A stretch of 41,684 bases of DNA, taken from contig JADGJT010000198.1 of assembly GCA_027604005.1 (NCBI GenBank), forward strand, positions 1 through 41,684, read 5' to 3'. Made by a program: the position numbers and the translations under genes. The notes below the pieces were generated by a model that saw only the letters and a program-made list of their open reading frames with translations, was not told the origin of the DNA and did not search any database. Positions 11,515 through 23,028 of this stretch are shown here, piece after piece. Source of the stretch: Dinochytrium kinnereticum. Its lineage: Eukaryota; Chytridiomycota; Chytridiomycetes; Chytridiales; Chytridiaceae. Every line of letters starts with the position of its first letter. The first letter of the stretch is position 1.

Positions 11515-14500
11515 ATGGCATCTCGACAGGGTTTCTCTTTTGTGCTGGATGATAACGCTGATGATGACGCGGGTTCTATTGTGACTTCTTCAGAGATTTC
11601 CCTTTTGGATGCTTTGGGCAGGTCGGAGCGTATCGTCAATGTATGGTCCAGTCTCCACTCATCTGTGATGGACTGACAATCTCGGACATGCAGGGACGAG
11701 TTGTAATTGACCTTACTTCCTTGCCACCTCATTTTGCGCACTCGATGTCTGGGGCACCTTCGAGGCGGAGGTTGAGTAAGCGACTGGACCAGAAGAATGC
11801 CTTCTTGTCCAGAAACACTTCAAATGGTTGGCATTTTCACCTTCTCCATGGTTGACAAAACTTTGACCGGCATCAGTAGAACCTACAAATCGCAACGTCC
11901 TGGAAGGTCTTCCTTCGTCGATATCAAAGCTGCATATTAACAAGGATAATTTCACGCCCCCAAGTTTCAATAAACTGACACAAGCGTCAGAGGCCCCAAA
12001 TCACAGTCAACAATACTCCACCCTCAAGAATCCGAAGCTCGGGCCGGAGCTTTCAAAGGACAATGTTATAAATTTCAATAATTGCAGCTTTTTCGGACCA
12101 TCTGTAGGAAAGGATCCGGAGAATCAAGGGGAACTCTTTCAATCAACGGGAGACGTTAAACCCGTAGATGAGATTTTAAGGGAGCCTGTAAAAAATAAGG
12201 ATTTTTTGGAACCCTTGGAGCACTCTGCCCAGTCCGTCATTAATGCACCTGAATTGATCTCCATTGCTCCTGCTGGTAGTACTAACGGCAAGGCCCCAAC
12301 TCGACAGACGCTAAACGCTGATCCAAAGAACGGTACATGTCTTTTAGAAACACAAAATCCCGAAGCTCTCTCGCATGTTTAATCTTGCGGCGCATGATTC
12401 TGTTACTTAATCTTTCACTTTTTCGTTCGCCTTCATCTCCTCGCTGTAGACAACGATATCGAGGACGTTCTTGAGCAACTTCGCCTTTTCCATAGCGTTG
12501 GATCAGGTGAAGGTGAACCTGGGCTCTTTAATTCTGGCTACTTTGAAGAAAGTCTCCATCGTTGGCGAAAGAGTGTTCAGGTTTGATAGAATCATTACAT
12601 TAATCCGTTAATCTTTGATTAAAGTGCCAGAATAGCATCGCTGGGCCCAATTTGACGGTGAATGATCTTTATGCACAGGCTCATACGTCGCCTGTTTTGT
12701 CATGGCGATATGCAAATGCAAGTAACTACTGGAAACCGTTAATCTTCTGACTTCGAAATTTTTCAATCGATATAGGCTTCGAATAACTCCATTAAAGAGC
12801 TCTCGGAAAATACCGATGCATCTGTTAGACTACCCCCAGAGGTTTTAGTAGATGGCCGAAGTGAAGAGTATAATAGAGAAGATATCCTGCCTTCTCGAGT
12901 ATTTCAAGATTCCCAGGTTAGACATCTGCTATGTATGTTCTAATTTTAGTGCAGCTACGGAGAGAGAGGAATAGTAAAAGGGTACAACAAAGAATTCCTA
13001 TATCGTTCAGGTTTGAACTCTTTTTTAATAGTAAACGATAAGTTGCTTGCTTCTAAGACGAATCTTTAGGCCTTCAGAGGCAGAACTTCGCAAGAGAAAA
13101 GCAGAACTTTCAGAAATCAGTGACGAGCTTTGCAGTCTCTCTACTCACCTTAATGTTTGAACTTTTAAGTTTTTCGTTAAATTCATACTATTCTTTAGGA
13201 GAAAAATGATAGGCTAGTTCAACAGGAGAAAGAGATTGCTGAGCGGGAGCATGCCCTTCTCGAGCTCGAGATAAATATGGAAAATGAAATAGAAAAGAAG
13301 GCTAATGAACGCTTTAATGCTAAGGAGAAAGAGTTTCGGGAGGTATGAATTTTTTTGAATTTTTTTTACATAAGGGAATGTGTTGGTCTACTTTCTTGAA
13401 GTTGGCAAAATTTACTTACTTGTTAAGAATCAATACCCCTTGCTAAATAACTCTTACATATTAGGAGGTTGAATCGATTATAAGCCGATACGACGCCTCT
13501 GTAGCTGCTCTGGCCAAGGAAAACCGGAGATTACAGGGGTCTCTTCGGGAAGTTGTTGGCGTTAACCGGAGAATGCGAGATCAGGTAACTTTATTCGTCT
13601 TACTTTTAGCTTATATAAGTAGCTTAACAGGGCGTTGATAGACCTCACTGATCGAAATACAAAAGTGAACTCTTTAACGAATCAACTAAAGCTGGTGCGA
13701 TTGCAATCTTTTTTCCCCCCCTACATCCCCTTCGCCGATGCAGATTTTGGAGTTGGTGCTAATGCTTGGTTTTGTGTTTTGTTTTTTAAGCACCGTGAAA
13801 GGGTTGAGAGGTTGAAGAATAATTTGACTTCAACGAACGTTAACAAGATTGTTATTGAGCCTACGTCGGATACGTCGAGAACGGCGATGGAGACACTTTC
13901 TTCTCAACTTAAGCTTGATCTTCTGAGGAAGCTTTTGCCTGATAAATCTGAGCGTCCTCATTCCAATGGTATTTTCTTACCATTGAAGTATGACATTTAC
14001 CCGGTTTTCCCCCGTTTTCAATACTATTTTAAATGATTAGCATTCACGCAAACTGCCAAATTGGAACCCGCTAAAGAATCAGATATGTCTGGAAGGTTGG
14101 ATCTTGAAGCTTTGAGTGATGATCCACAGGTTTGTTTTTGATATTTTCCAATGTTTTGATGTCTCTCCGCCATAAAGATTGTGGGGTTATTTAGAATTAT
14201 GGAACACCTTCTCCGAGTCCATAGGAGATGCGTGGATGGAGGGTTTGGTGTTGTGTCACTCAAGGAATTACATAACAATGGTCATAGTAATCGGCATGCA
14301 TCTTCGGGTGGAGAACTTTTCTGGATGCTTCAAAGGCGAAGCAATACGGTATGTTTATCGATCTCGCCTTTCCTCTCTTCTTGAATATTTCATTCGGCTT
14401 ATATTTCATTCGGAAAGCTTTTGAAAGCTATTGTGGCAGTTTACCGAGCCTTGGGTTCGTCTCGTCTTGCAGCATCTACTCCTACCGACTTGGGAACTGA

Positions 14501-15516
14501 AGATGATTTTCCTTGCTTTGACGATGAAAATGGTGTCGCTGATTTATTCCTACTCTTTGCGTTGGATTTTGCTCGCGCGAATCCATATGGATCATGGGAG
14601 GTTAGTTTTTCTCGGCCTATCTAGTCTTTTTATATTGTTTTGCCTGTTGTTGTGATAGAGGATGGCTATAGCGGAGGCTGCCTGCAAGCATCGTGATTAC
14701 ATTCGCAAATTAGCACCCCCAAGACCTTCTCCCGATCCTGTTGGCCTGCATGCGCGGCTTATAAATAGGCTGGTTATTGTGTCGGGGATTACGACTCCTG
14801 AAGTATTAGAGCCGACACTTGAGGAGATCGCATTAGATCTGTCATCTTGTGTTGTAAGTGATAGAAATTCAATCCCGTTTAAAGTTTTTGGTTGTTTTGC
14901 GGTTTCTCCCTCGCCTTTTGTGGTTATATGAAGTTGAGCGTTATGTTGGTTTCAGGCAAAGTTTGCGTTCATTGATGCAGGCGCCATCGACTTTGTGCAT
15001 CCACTTCTGGTACCGAATAGATACAATGGGCGAGTGTCGTTCCTTGCGAGCACAATATTTCTGAACTTATGTGACGAAGGAGGTAACCACTTCAGGTTTT
15101 TTTACAAGGGCATTCATAGTATTGGCTCCCAAATCATATATTTTCCTATACCTTTTTACTGAATCTATTCACCAGAATGGCTGCCAGATTTTTTGAGTCA
15201 ATGCACCGAAACAGATGATCTTTGGGGATCAATCATGCAGGCCTTCGGCTTGGAGCACACAGAAACCTTGGAGAACATATCCGTTTTTCTCCAAAAAATG
15301 TCAAAGACACAGTTGAGTGATCTCGAAAGGGTTTTCTCTAATTTCTTTGATAGAGGTCCGGCCGAAAAACTAAAACGCGAGCATCTCCTTCTTGAAAATC
15401 TTGAGGCTTTGGCGAATAAGGTCGTAGTCGATCGACAGCGAGATCCAAACGCTTGGTCTGACTTCCTTGCCTTGAACCTGAGGTCTATCCTCCAAAATAT
15501 CGACATTCAAGGTTAA
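11515..15516 (+). CDS. CCDC138-like coiled-coil protein (centrosomal type), 18 exons
   Basis: Eighteen exons join in frame to about 927 residues: 11515-11640, 11694-11775, 11877-12332, 12450-12580, 12631-12717, 12776-12916, 12955-13010, 13070-13154, 13199-13342, 13465-13584, 13623-13694, 13791-13968, 14041-14129, 14178-14348, 14418-14600, 14659-14853, 14956-15082, 15176-15516. The N-terminal third is polar and disordered. Exons 8-12 encode a coiled coil rich in Glu, Lys and Leu. The C-terminal half is an ordered helical domain. Its end resembles vertebrate CCDC138 from memory: LENISVFLQKMSK followed some 50 residues later by FLALNLRSILQNIDI. CCDC138 is a poorly studied centrosome or centriolar-satellite protein found in ciliated species. 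The join after exon 5 needs a GC donor at 12718. Two introns are only 38 nt, and the one at 13695-13790 is 96 nt without a stop, so it could be retained. The exon chain is solid; the family name is moderate. Confidence 0.6.
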
Positions 15517-15720
15517 CTGAGTTTGGTCTCCTTTCATTCGATCATATTACAAGCTCTCGTGTGTACATACAGAAAATCTTCATGTATTATTCCAATTCTT
15601 TGAGGGTCAATAAGAAATGATGCTGATGTAGTTTTACTCAGAAGCAAATTTCGATATGAAGGCTTTAAACCGTTTTCTCATCTCCGAATTCGTTGGAATG
15701 AAATGCCTGAATTACTAATG

Positions 15721-16581
15721 TCAATCTGGTGGGGATGGTGCATGCCTCAGAAAGAGAAGTTCCCCAAGCAAAACTCACCCTCCATCATGTTCTATAATAG
15801 AGGTTAAACTCTTTGGATACCTGTTTGCAAGCGCATGGCTTCTCTCAGGTCGAACCCACTCATCTCTATTTCCAATGACATGAAGCGTTTCGAAATTGTA
15901 CGGTGCCGTTATCCCCTCGTTGACCGCGGAATGTGCATCAGTAGGGAGCCACCTTTCCACGGCGGCATCTCCAGCTTTGGCAGGAATAAAGCCAGACACG
16001 ATGATCAAGTATTTTGGTGGAGTTGATGTGAGAGTTCCGTTTTCTGCTGAGACCGAGAGCTCGCTACCTAGTATTGCTGCCGTTGTCGCTCCTTGGGAAA
16101 ATCCCAAGATACCATCAAATGGTCCATTTTCTTCCCACTGCCTCAAAGAAAATACATTAAAGCGGGCCAAGAGTGCAAGACCATGTTCACAAACCTTTTT
16201 ATAAGGGAGATTGCCTCTCGAAATCCATGTTCGCCATCTTCATCTGTCCACCATGACCTTGGACGATCGCTCTCGGATAACTTGGCAGTGCCAACTTCAG
16301 AAATCTATTAATACATAGAGGAGATCATTTTAAATCAGCCACCCTAACTTCTAAATACCTGGTCCGGTGACGGAGGGACGATGTGAGGAGCATTGATGTA
16401 GACTTTTCATTAAGCAGTTATCAGCATTTAAGGCAACTTGACAAGTCTTACCAAGCTCAGCAAGGGAAGCAAGGTCTTTCCGAAGAATAGCTGTTCGGGT
16501 TCTGAACACATCCGAATTTTGAGTGTACCCATGGAGGCACAAGACACGTTGAGGATGTCTCGCTTGCGAGGGTGATGCCAT
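15721..16581 (-). CDS. FSH1/OVCA2-family serine hydrolase
   Basis: Exons (minus) 16581-16452, 16402-16359, 16304-16195, 16141-15779 and 15745-15721 give 223 residues (yeast Fsh1 243). The family has an alpha/beta-hydrolase fold and acts on small esters; OVCA2 prefers long-chain alkyl esters. Features: the N-terminal strand and oxyanion region RVLCLHGYTQN, the APHIVPPSPDQ loop, the family SWW segment, nucleophile Ser110 in GFSQG, acid Asp188 in GNRDEW, and His217 in HDGGH. The His codon is reached only by removing a 33-nt intron (15746-15778), which makes the last exon 25 nt long; without this splice the frame would run on and lose the catalytic histidine. The ATG at 16581 gives the shortest family-like N-terminus; an in-frame ATG at 16593 would add four residues. 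Stops 204 bp from the convergent CCDC138-like gene. Confidence 0.88.
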
Positions 16582-17378
16582 TTTGACAATCATCTCCAAA
16601 TTTCATGGAGATATTATTATAAAGCAGCAGCGCAAGAGGTAAAAAAATATAAACGGAGAATATCGAATGGGTCCTTAAGAAGAATTACAGAGTCGCACTT
16701 TCCCCCCATTTCCACAACAGATCAGTAGGAGAATTACAATCCTGTGAGATGGTATCTTAATCAGGAGAAGCATTCCCATTCTCGTCTCATCTGGCCCCAT
16801 CTCCTCCTCCTCTTAACACATTCCACCCACATCTCAAATCATGCTGGGTGTAGAGCGTACTACGAAGGCAAGGCTTTGAGCTGCCTGAATGTCATCAATG
16901 GTGCAAGTGCAGCCAGAAGGGCCAATCATTAGAGATGGAGGAGAAGGTAGAAAATGCCACAATAGGAAGGTGGGTAGACCAGGACAGCGGCACGGATGTT
17001 TTTGACGTTGATAGGTCCCATTATTTAAAGAGGCTCTTTACCAAATTCTCTGAGAAAGTGGATGGCATGTTATTATGGACTAGGATGAATGCCTCTGAGT
17101 ATTGAGATGGGGATAGCTTTGCAGACACCTCTAAAACTAAGTTTTTAACATTGCATATCCGTTCACTCGTATCGGATAGCCGAACTTCCCCATCTACACG
17201 TGTCCAGTCGGAAGTCAGGGCCCTCATGAACCCAGTGGCAGAAAGTGTTTTTATTCATGCAAACCCGTAGGCGAGCGTTCATGCAATATTTATTAGTTAT
17301 TGAATATACGTAACCTTTTTTTTCGTTTTCTTTATCGATTAATTGGTCATCGACGGCGCCTTCTCTGATGTGATCGCG
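16582..17378. other. Intergenic region with a weak coding-like fragment
   Basis: Between the hydrolase start and the tyrosinase stop. A minus-strand frame at 17021-17227 (67 codons) has even amino-acid use (for example SPSQYSEAFILVHNNM), but it has no recognisable family and no clear partner exon. I see no other gene. The region should hold the hydrolase promoter. Confidence 0.4.
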
Positions 17379-20300
17379 TCAAGCGCGCCTGTGAATCAGA
17401 ATAGGTTCAGATACTGTGTTATTGCCAGCATGCATGGTAGCTGGCAGCTCCACAGGTGTTAAGGTCTCAAGGGCATATGCAAATGCATCCTCATACTCTG
17501 CCTCGGGATGGTTTTCATAGTAGGCATCTAACAGATCAATAAAAGCATTGCGGTTCGTATCCATTTTGATTTCAAGGGCTCGAATATGCTCAATGTAGGC
17601 GTTTTCTTCATCCGGGGTGTTTTCACCACCAAAGAGATGCATCCCCATGTTGCGTCTGATAAACCATTCCTGGAGCGGAGGAATTGCTGGCAGACGAATG
17701 GTTCCGAAACGACCTGATCCAATCTTCTTGCGGGCGTATGATAGGGCACCCTGAAGGTTATCGGCGATATTTTGGTTCATCCATGGGAGTAATCCTGAGC
17801 TACCTTGCACCATCTGACGGTTCAGGTCGTCGATCGCATTCCGTCTTGTGAGCTTGGTTTGATCAATAGCGTCGAAGCCGGTACAAAGTCCACTTTGACC
17901 GATGACGAGGGCTGTTGAGACAGGCACATTGAAGGAGGGCATGATATCTGCAGGACTGACTGTAACAGTTACACCAGTTGGGATCCGATACGACCCAGTA
18001 TACTGACTTTGAATAGCGGGATGATACCGCTGCCAAGAGTGCCATAGGCGATCTGGGTTGGCGATTTTAATTAAAAAAACAACGAAAAGAACACATTATT
18101 AAAAAAAAAAATTAAAAAAAAGGCGTTTTAGCCAAAAGATGGTAAACCCGGGGTATTAAATAGAAATTCATACCAACGTTGTTGTGGTGGAGATAGAAAA
18201 TGGGATCATTTGGCGAGTAGTCTACCCACGACATCATTCCATCGCTTCCTCCGATAGCTCCGTGTACGTAATTGTGGTAATACTCAAGATCGTAAACGAA
18301 AGAGGAGAAGCTTGTCGCCCTCTGCACTGCTATAGCTACATCGATCTGGTTTGGGACTGTGAATTTAGGGTCATAACTTCTCGTGACGCAGCCACCATCA
18401 TGAGAAACCCAGGACGCTGCAAACCCATCCCTTAAACAATAATTCTGAGTCGCCGTTCCACGTGTTCCCAAAGATGTCGTGGAGGATCCCAGGACGGCAG
18501 CAATATCTGTCCCGTTTACCAACGGCTGAGGGGAGTCAGCTGACCAGTTCCAGTACGGGAGGCTAATGGATGGATCGATAACTCTTAAAAGATTCTCGTA
18601 GAGCCTAAGAAACGCTCGGTGCCACGGAAGAAAGAGAGGCTAATCACAATAAATTAGATGATGTTAGATAGAGATAAATATTGCAGCCGTATTTTTTAGA
18701 AAAAGAAATTTTGGAAAGAATCAAAAAGAGTAACAACTTACTGTCATGTGGATATATCCTGCAGCGGCTGAATGAATCGCAATCAGGTCATTATACAGAC
18801 TTGTTCTTCCCGCAACAGACGGAGTTCTTCGAAGTCCATTAACAGCATTTATATAAGCTGTCCTTTGAGCTAGAGTCATTGTTCTCCACTCCCTTCTTGA
18901 CGTAGAAGCTGTACAGCTGGTAGTCGGGAGGGAAGGTATAAATACCGATCTCCGGGAAAGAGTAAAGATTTGAGTCCTCGCAGATGAGCATGCTCTAGTG
19001 ATTTGTATTGATCATCAGAGACAAGAAAAGGGTTTAACACCTACGCAGTAATTAGCCTGTTTGAGCTATCAACTCCTATGCATCTGTAGCTGCTGCCAAC
19101 AATTAGCTGGTTGGTAGCGCTCAACATTATTAGCTGATCGGCGCTCCCCCCGCAAGCCACAAGCTCCAATCTATTTGTGCTTGTCTCTCTTACACATCTT
19201 TTTGTAGAGGTTCTGGCACTGATCAAGAATCCGTAATGATACTCCCACCATTGCAAATTATTTGCCGCATCGCAAGCCCGTAGAATGACATCTACAGCAG
19301 TTGAGCTGCTTGGTTGTAAGCAAAGAACAGCGCCGGTGTTAGATGGTATGGAAACAGCGGTTGCATTTGACGGGACTCCCGAATTCAGCAGGGTGAAGGA
19401 TTGGGTAGCGCTTCCGTCGCAATCACTAAGTAGATCCGTTAGGAGGTTTTTCAGTACTGGCAGCGAAAGGTAAAGCAATTAAGTGTTTACCCTAATCCCA
19501 CACCGGCGTTGGAACTGAGAGAGCGGGCTTTGAAGCAGCGAGTCACCATATTGGTCAAGATACTGAAGGGCCCTCCGGCAACCATATTGCCAGAATGTGG
19601 GAAAAATATCTGGTTGTATGAACCAGAATCAACACTTGTTTTGCAAGTATACATCTAAAGCAAGCAAAAGGAAGTTAAAGCCAGAGCACGAATAAGTGGA
19701 ACTTTTCCAGGATGAGTTTCGGCAATAAAATAACCAAAGGGAGACTAACCCCAAGTATTGCGTCTGTTGAACTATCCTCACCAAACACATCGACGCATAA
19801 AGAGTTATCTGAAGATCTAATATTGAAGCCACCACCAAAAGCGACTGTTCTGAAATTCTGATTTCCTTGACCGCTGCATGCTGCCACAGATAATTCGTTT
19901 CCAAAGCCATTATTCTGCAAGCATAAGGACCCAATTCTGATTGGACCAATGACGTTGTTTATACTGGTGAGGGATATAGTGAATCTCTGAGCGGTGCTTG
20001 CGGCATTGCAGCCTCTGTTTATATTCACTTAGAGCAGACCCAGTTTTATCTCGAAAAACTTACCGTGCAACCAAAAGACTGTTGGAAGCTTGAACACATC
20101 TGTAGTCATCTTGGCCGATAATGTGGAAGACGTTTTGAGATCCAGCTAAAGCTTGAACGCCTACCCGAAGAACTTGAGAGCAAGCAGATAGCTAGAAAGA
20201 AAAAAAATAATTCAAGTTCGTATGTGGCAAACTGAAGAAACCAAGCCAAATCACTAACCACAACAGTATTGGATGCTCCATTAATATTGACACAAGCGTT

Positions 20301-20501
20301 ATCTCTAGTGGAAACAACGTTCATCCCAGGACCAGATCCTGTCGGTTGAAGGAAAAAATCTTGTGCCTGATTCCCGCCTTGGCAAGCGACCACCGATAAC
20401 TGCCTTCCCAACCCATTACTCTGCCAACAATTCGTTCCAGACGTTATGACAAACGCTTGAGCTGTGTAGATGAATGTTAGGAAGGTAGCGATACGTAGCA
20501 T
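17379..20501 (-). CDS. Secreted tyrosinase with three N-terminal beta-trefoil lectin modules
   Basis: Exons (minus) 20501-20259, 20191-20064, 20014-19750, 19654-19491, 19425-19045, 18994-18742, 18639-18174 and 18052-17379 give 857 residues. Residues 1-16 form a signal peptide. Residues about 17-390 contain three Cys-rich, ricin-B-like beta-trefoil units, each with the C..xG..L....C......Q.F pattern (for example LCLQNNGFGNELSVAACSGQ). The tyrosinase domain follows: CuA ligands His468, His476 and His485 (FLPWHRAF), CuB His600 and His604 (HNYVH) and the HH pair at 629-630 before DRLW. PYWNW and the Cys-rich loop between the copper sites are present. Tyrosinases oxidise phenols to quinones using a dicopper centre; secreted fungal forms make melanin or crosslink protein. 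Residues about 670-840 form a module shared with the neighbouring gene. The lectin modules suggest glycan targeting, but binding residues were not checked. No ricin A-chain is present. Confidence 0.85.
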
Positions 20502-20776
20502 GATTCCTGCTTCTGATTGTTAAGGAACAGTGAAACTATGTGTTTGCTCAGTGCGAAGGGGTTTTTTTGGTTTTTGTTGAAAACATTGCTGGAGCTGTAC
20601 ATAATACCAATCAGCGCGCCACGCTCCAATCATTTATTATCCTTCTTTTATAGTTTGTAGGAGGCCAAATGGAGTAATAAGAACGGTATGCTATTTTTTT
20701 ATATATTGGTATTGCCTCCATTTATTTTATTTGGCGATTGAACCAGTTATATACTGTAACTGCTTTTTCTAATAAT

Positions 20777-23028
20777 TCAACTCAAAGGTTTGTTTTCAGT
20801 AGGTGTATCCCCTCTTTCCTTGTCAGATGTAATTGTTTGTTTCTCTTTCAGGTCCTCGGTAGTATCCGTCTTGCTCACACTCTCTGTTGGGCTACCTTGG
20901 TCTGATCCCACCTCAGTAGGTGCCGTCCTGCTCACACTCTCTGTGGGGCTACCTTGGTCTGATCGCATCCTAGTGGTATCCGTTTTGCTCACACTATTAG
21001 TAGGGCTACCGCGGTCTGATCCCAATTCAGTAGTATCCGTTTTGCTCGCAATCTCTGTGGGGCTACCTTGGTCTGATCCCATCTCAGAGGATGATTCTAA
21101 CCTTATATTTGCAAGTGCAAAGGCAAAGGCATCGTCATACTCTGCCGTAGGATGCTCTTCGTAGTACTGGTCAATCAGAGCGATAAATCCATCGCGGTTT
21201 GTCTTCATCTCTTTCTCAAGTGCCCGAACACCATCTATCAATTCCTTCTCCTCATCTTCGGTATTTTCAAGACCAAATAAACGTCTACCCATATTGCGTC
21301 GAATGAACCACTCCTGGATTGCGGGGAAAGGAGGGAGCTTCATAGTACCGAATCGGCCGGAACCGAGCTTCACACGTGCAGCCTCAAGTGATCCTTTAAG
21401 TGATGTTCCAAGCCTCATGTCCATCCAAGGAAGTAAGGCGTTTCCCTGCATCCTACGATGAAGAGTCTCTAACTCGACACTTCGCCTGGTTATCCTTGTT
21501 CTGTCGATAGCATCGTATCCTGAGCAAATTCCATGCTTGCCAATGACCAAGGCCCTTGATACTGGAATATTGAAACTTGGCATTATATCTTCGGGTCTCG
21601 CTATCACACTTTGACCAGTGGGGAGCTTATATGATCCAGAGTATTGCGTTTGTAAAGTCGGATTATATTGCTGCCATGAGTACCAAAGACGATCTGGAGA
21701 AAAAAAATGCCGATACAGGAACGTAAGGGTTAGAGTACATCTACTTTGCGCGGCAGTGCGTGTTGAAGGGAGTGATGCAGAAATTTAAGCCCTACCTATG
21801 TTCATGTGATGTAGAAAGAAGATCGGGTCGTTCGGTGAGAAGTCACTCCACGTCAGCAATCCATTATCACCACCGACAGCATAATGCACATAATTATGAA
21901 AGTATTCTAACTCGGTTGCAAACTTATTGAAGCTTGAGGCTCGCTGAACTGTGATTGCAACGTCGATTTGGTTCGGAACTGAAAACTTGGCATCATATGA
22001 TCTCGAGAGACAGCTTCCATCCTGAGCCAACCAATTGGCAGCAAACCCGTCTCTTACACAGTAATTGTTGGAGGCAGCACCTCGCGTTCCGAAGGTTGAG
22101 GTCCCAGAGCCAAATATAAGCCCAATATTTTGCCCACGAATCAGTGGCTGCGGTGCATCTGCGCCCCAATTCCAGTAGGGTACCCTCACAGAGGGATCAA
22201 TCTTTCTCAGAGTATTCTCGTACATTCTCATAAAAGCTCTATGCCATGGAAGAAATAAAGGTGTCATGTGAGTGTATCCTTATCATTTAAAAAAAACAAA
22301 CATTAGTTTAGTTTTAGCAGGATAAGGCTTACCCATGGCTGCTGTGTGAATGGACACTAAGTCAATGTATAAACTAACTCTACCTGCAGGCGACGGGGTC
22401 GATCGAAGGCGTTTGACGGCATTGATATAGGCAGTTCTCTCCGCCGAAGTCATCTTTCTCCATTCTTTCCTGGACGATGACACGACACAGTTGTTTGTTG
22501 GAAGGCTTTCGACGAATACAGATCTCTGAGAGAGAATAAAGGTCATCGTCTGAGTTGTGGAGCAAGCCCTGTTATAAACATGTAATCTCTTATATTAGAG
22601 CTTAAGGCTAGGGAAAGCAAAGACGAGAGAGAAAAAAAGGTCGCGTGGAAGACTCACGCAGTACGAAGCCTCCTCTGATTTGAGCTATCAATACCAACGC
22701 ATCTATTGCTACTTCCAATGATCAACTGGTTTGAAGCATTTAAGATAATGAGCTGATTAGCCCCCGACCCGCATGCTACAAGTGACAGCGTATTTCCATC
22801 CTCCTGCAAACATCTCTTTCGCGTGGTGGCAGAGCTAATAACAAAGCCAAAGTGATACTCCCATTGTTGCTGCTTATTAGCAGAATTGCAAGGCTGAAGG
22901 CTCAGACTCCCATCGCTCTCCGCTTGAATACAGAGAATCTGGTTTGAAGAGCTTCTCACTGATATTGTTGTTATTTTCGAGGAGACTGCAGATGCGAGGG
23001 CCACTAGACAGATAACTAGTAATAACAT
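20777..23028 (-). CDS. Secreted tyrosinase with one N-terminal beta-trefoil lectin module
   Basis: Exons (minus) 23028-22658, 22568-22333, 22278-21796 and 21693-20777 give 668 residues. MLLLVICLVALASAVSS is a signal peptide; ATG 23028 is chosen because the in-frame upstream Met codons would bury it. Residues about 18-145 form one beta-trefoil unit, homologous to the third unit of the downstream copy (shared WEYH.GF, RC, CGGSADQL/CGSGANQL and IGVDSSN patterns). Copper ligands are His198, His206 and His215 (CuA), His330 and His334 (CuB) and the HH pair at 359-360 before DRLW. The C-terminal module (about 402-560) matches the other copy at roughly 60% by eye. After it comes an acidic, Ser/Thr-rich tail made of four 19-residue repeats. 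Intron positions in the tyrosinase part match those of the other copy, which supports tandem duplication. It lies 275 bp upstream of that copy, on the same strand. Confidence 0.87.
20858..21085 (-). repeat. Coding minisatellite, 4 x 57 bp
   Basis: Four tandem 57-bp units without indels encode residues 567-642 of the upstream tyrosinase. The consensus is E-x-G-S-D-Q-G-S-P-T-E-S-V-S-K-T-D-T-T. Units differ by a few substitutions each. The other tyrosinase copy lacks the repeat and simply ends after its C-terminal module. Confidence 0.92.

Noticed and set aside
17379..23028. Reading the trefoil modules as evidence of a ricin-like toxin
   Set aside because: Only the lectin fold is present; there is no N-glycosidase A chain, and the partner domain is a tyrosinase.
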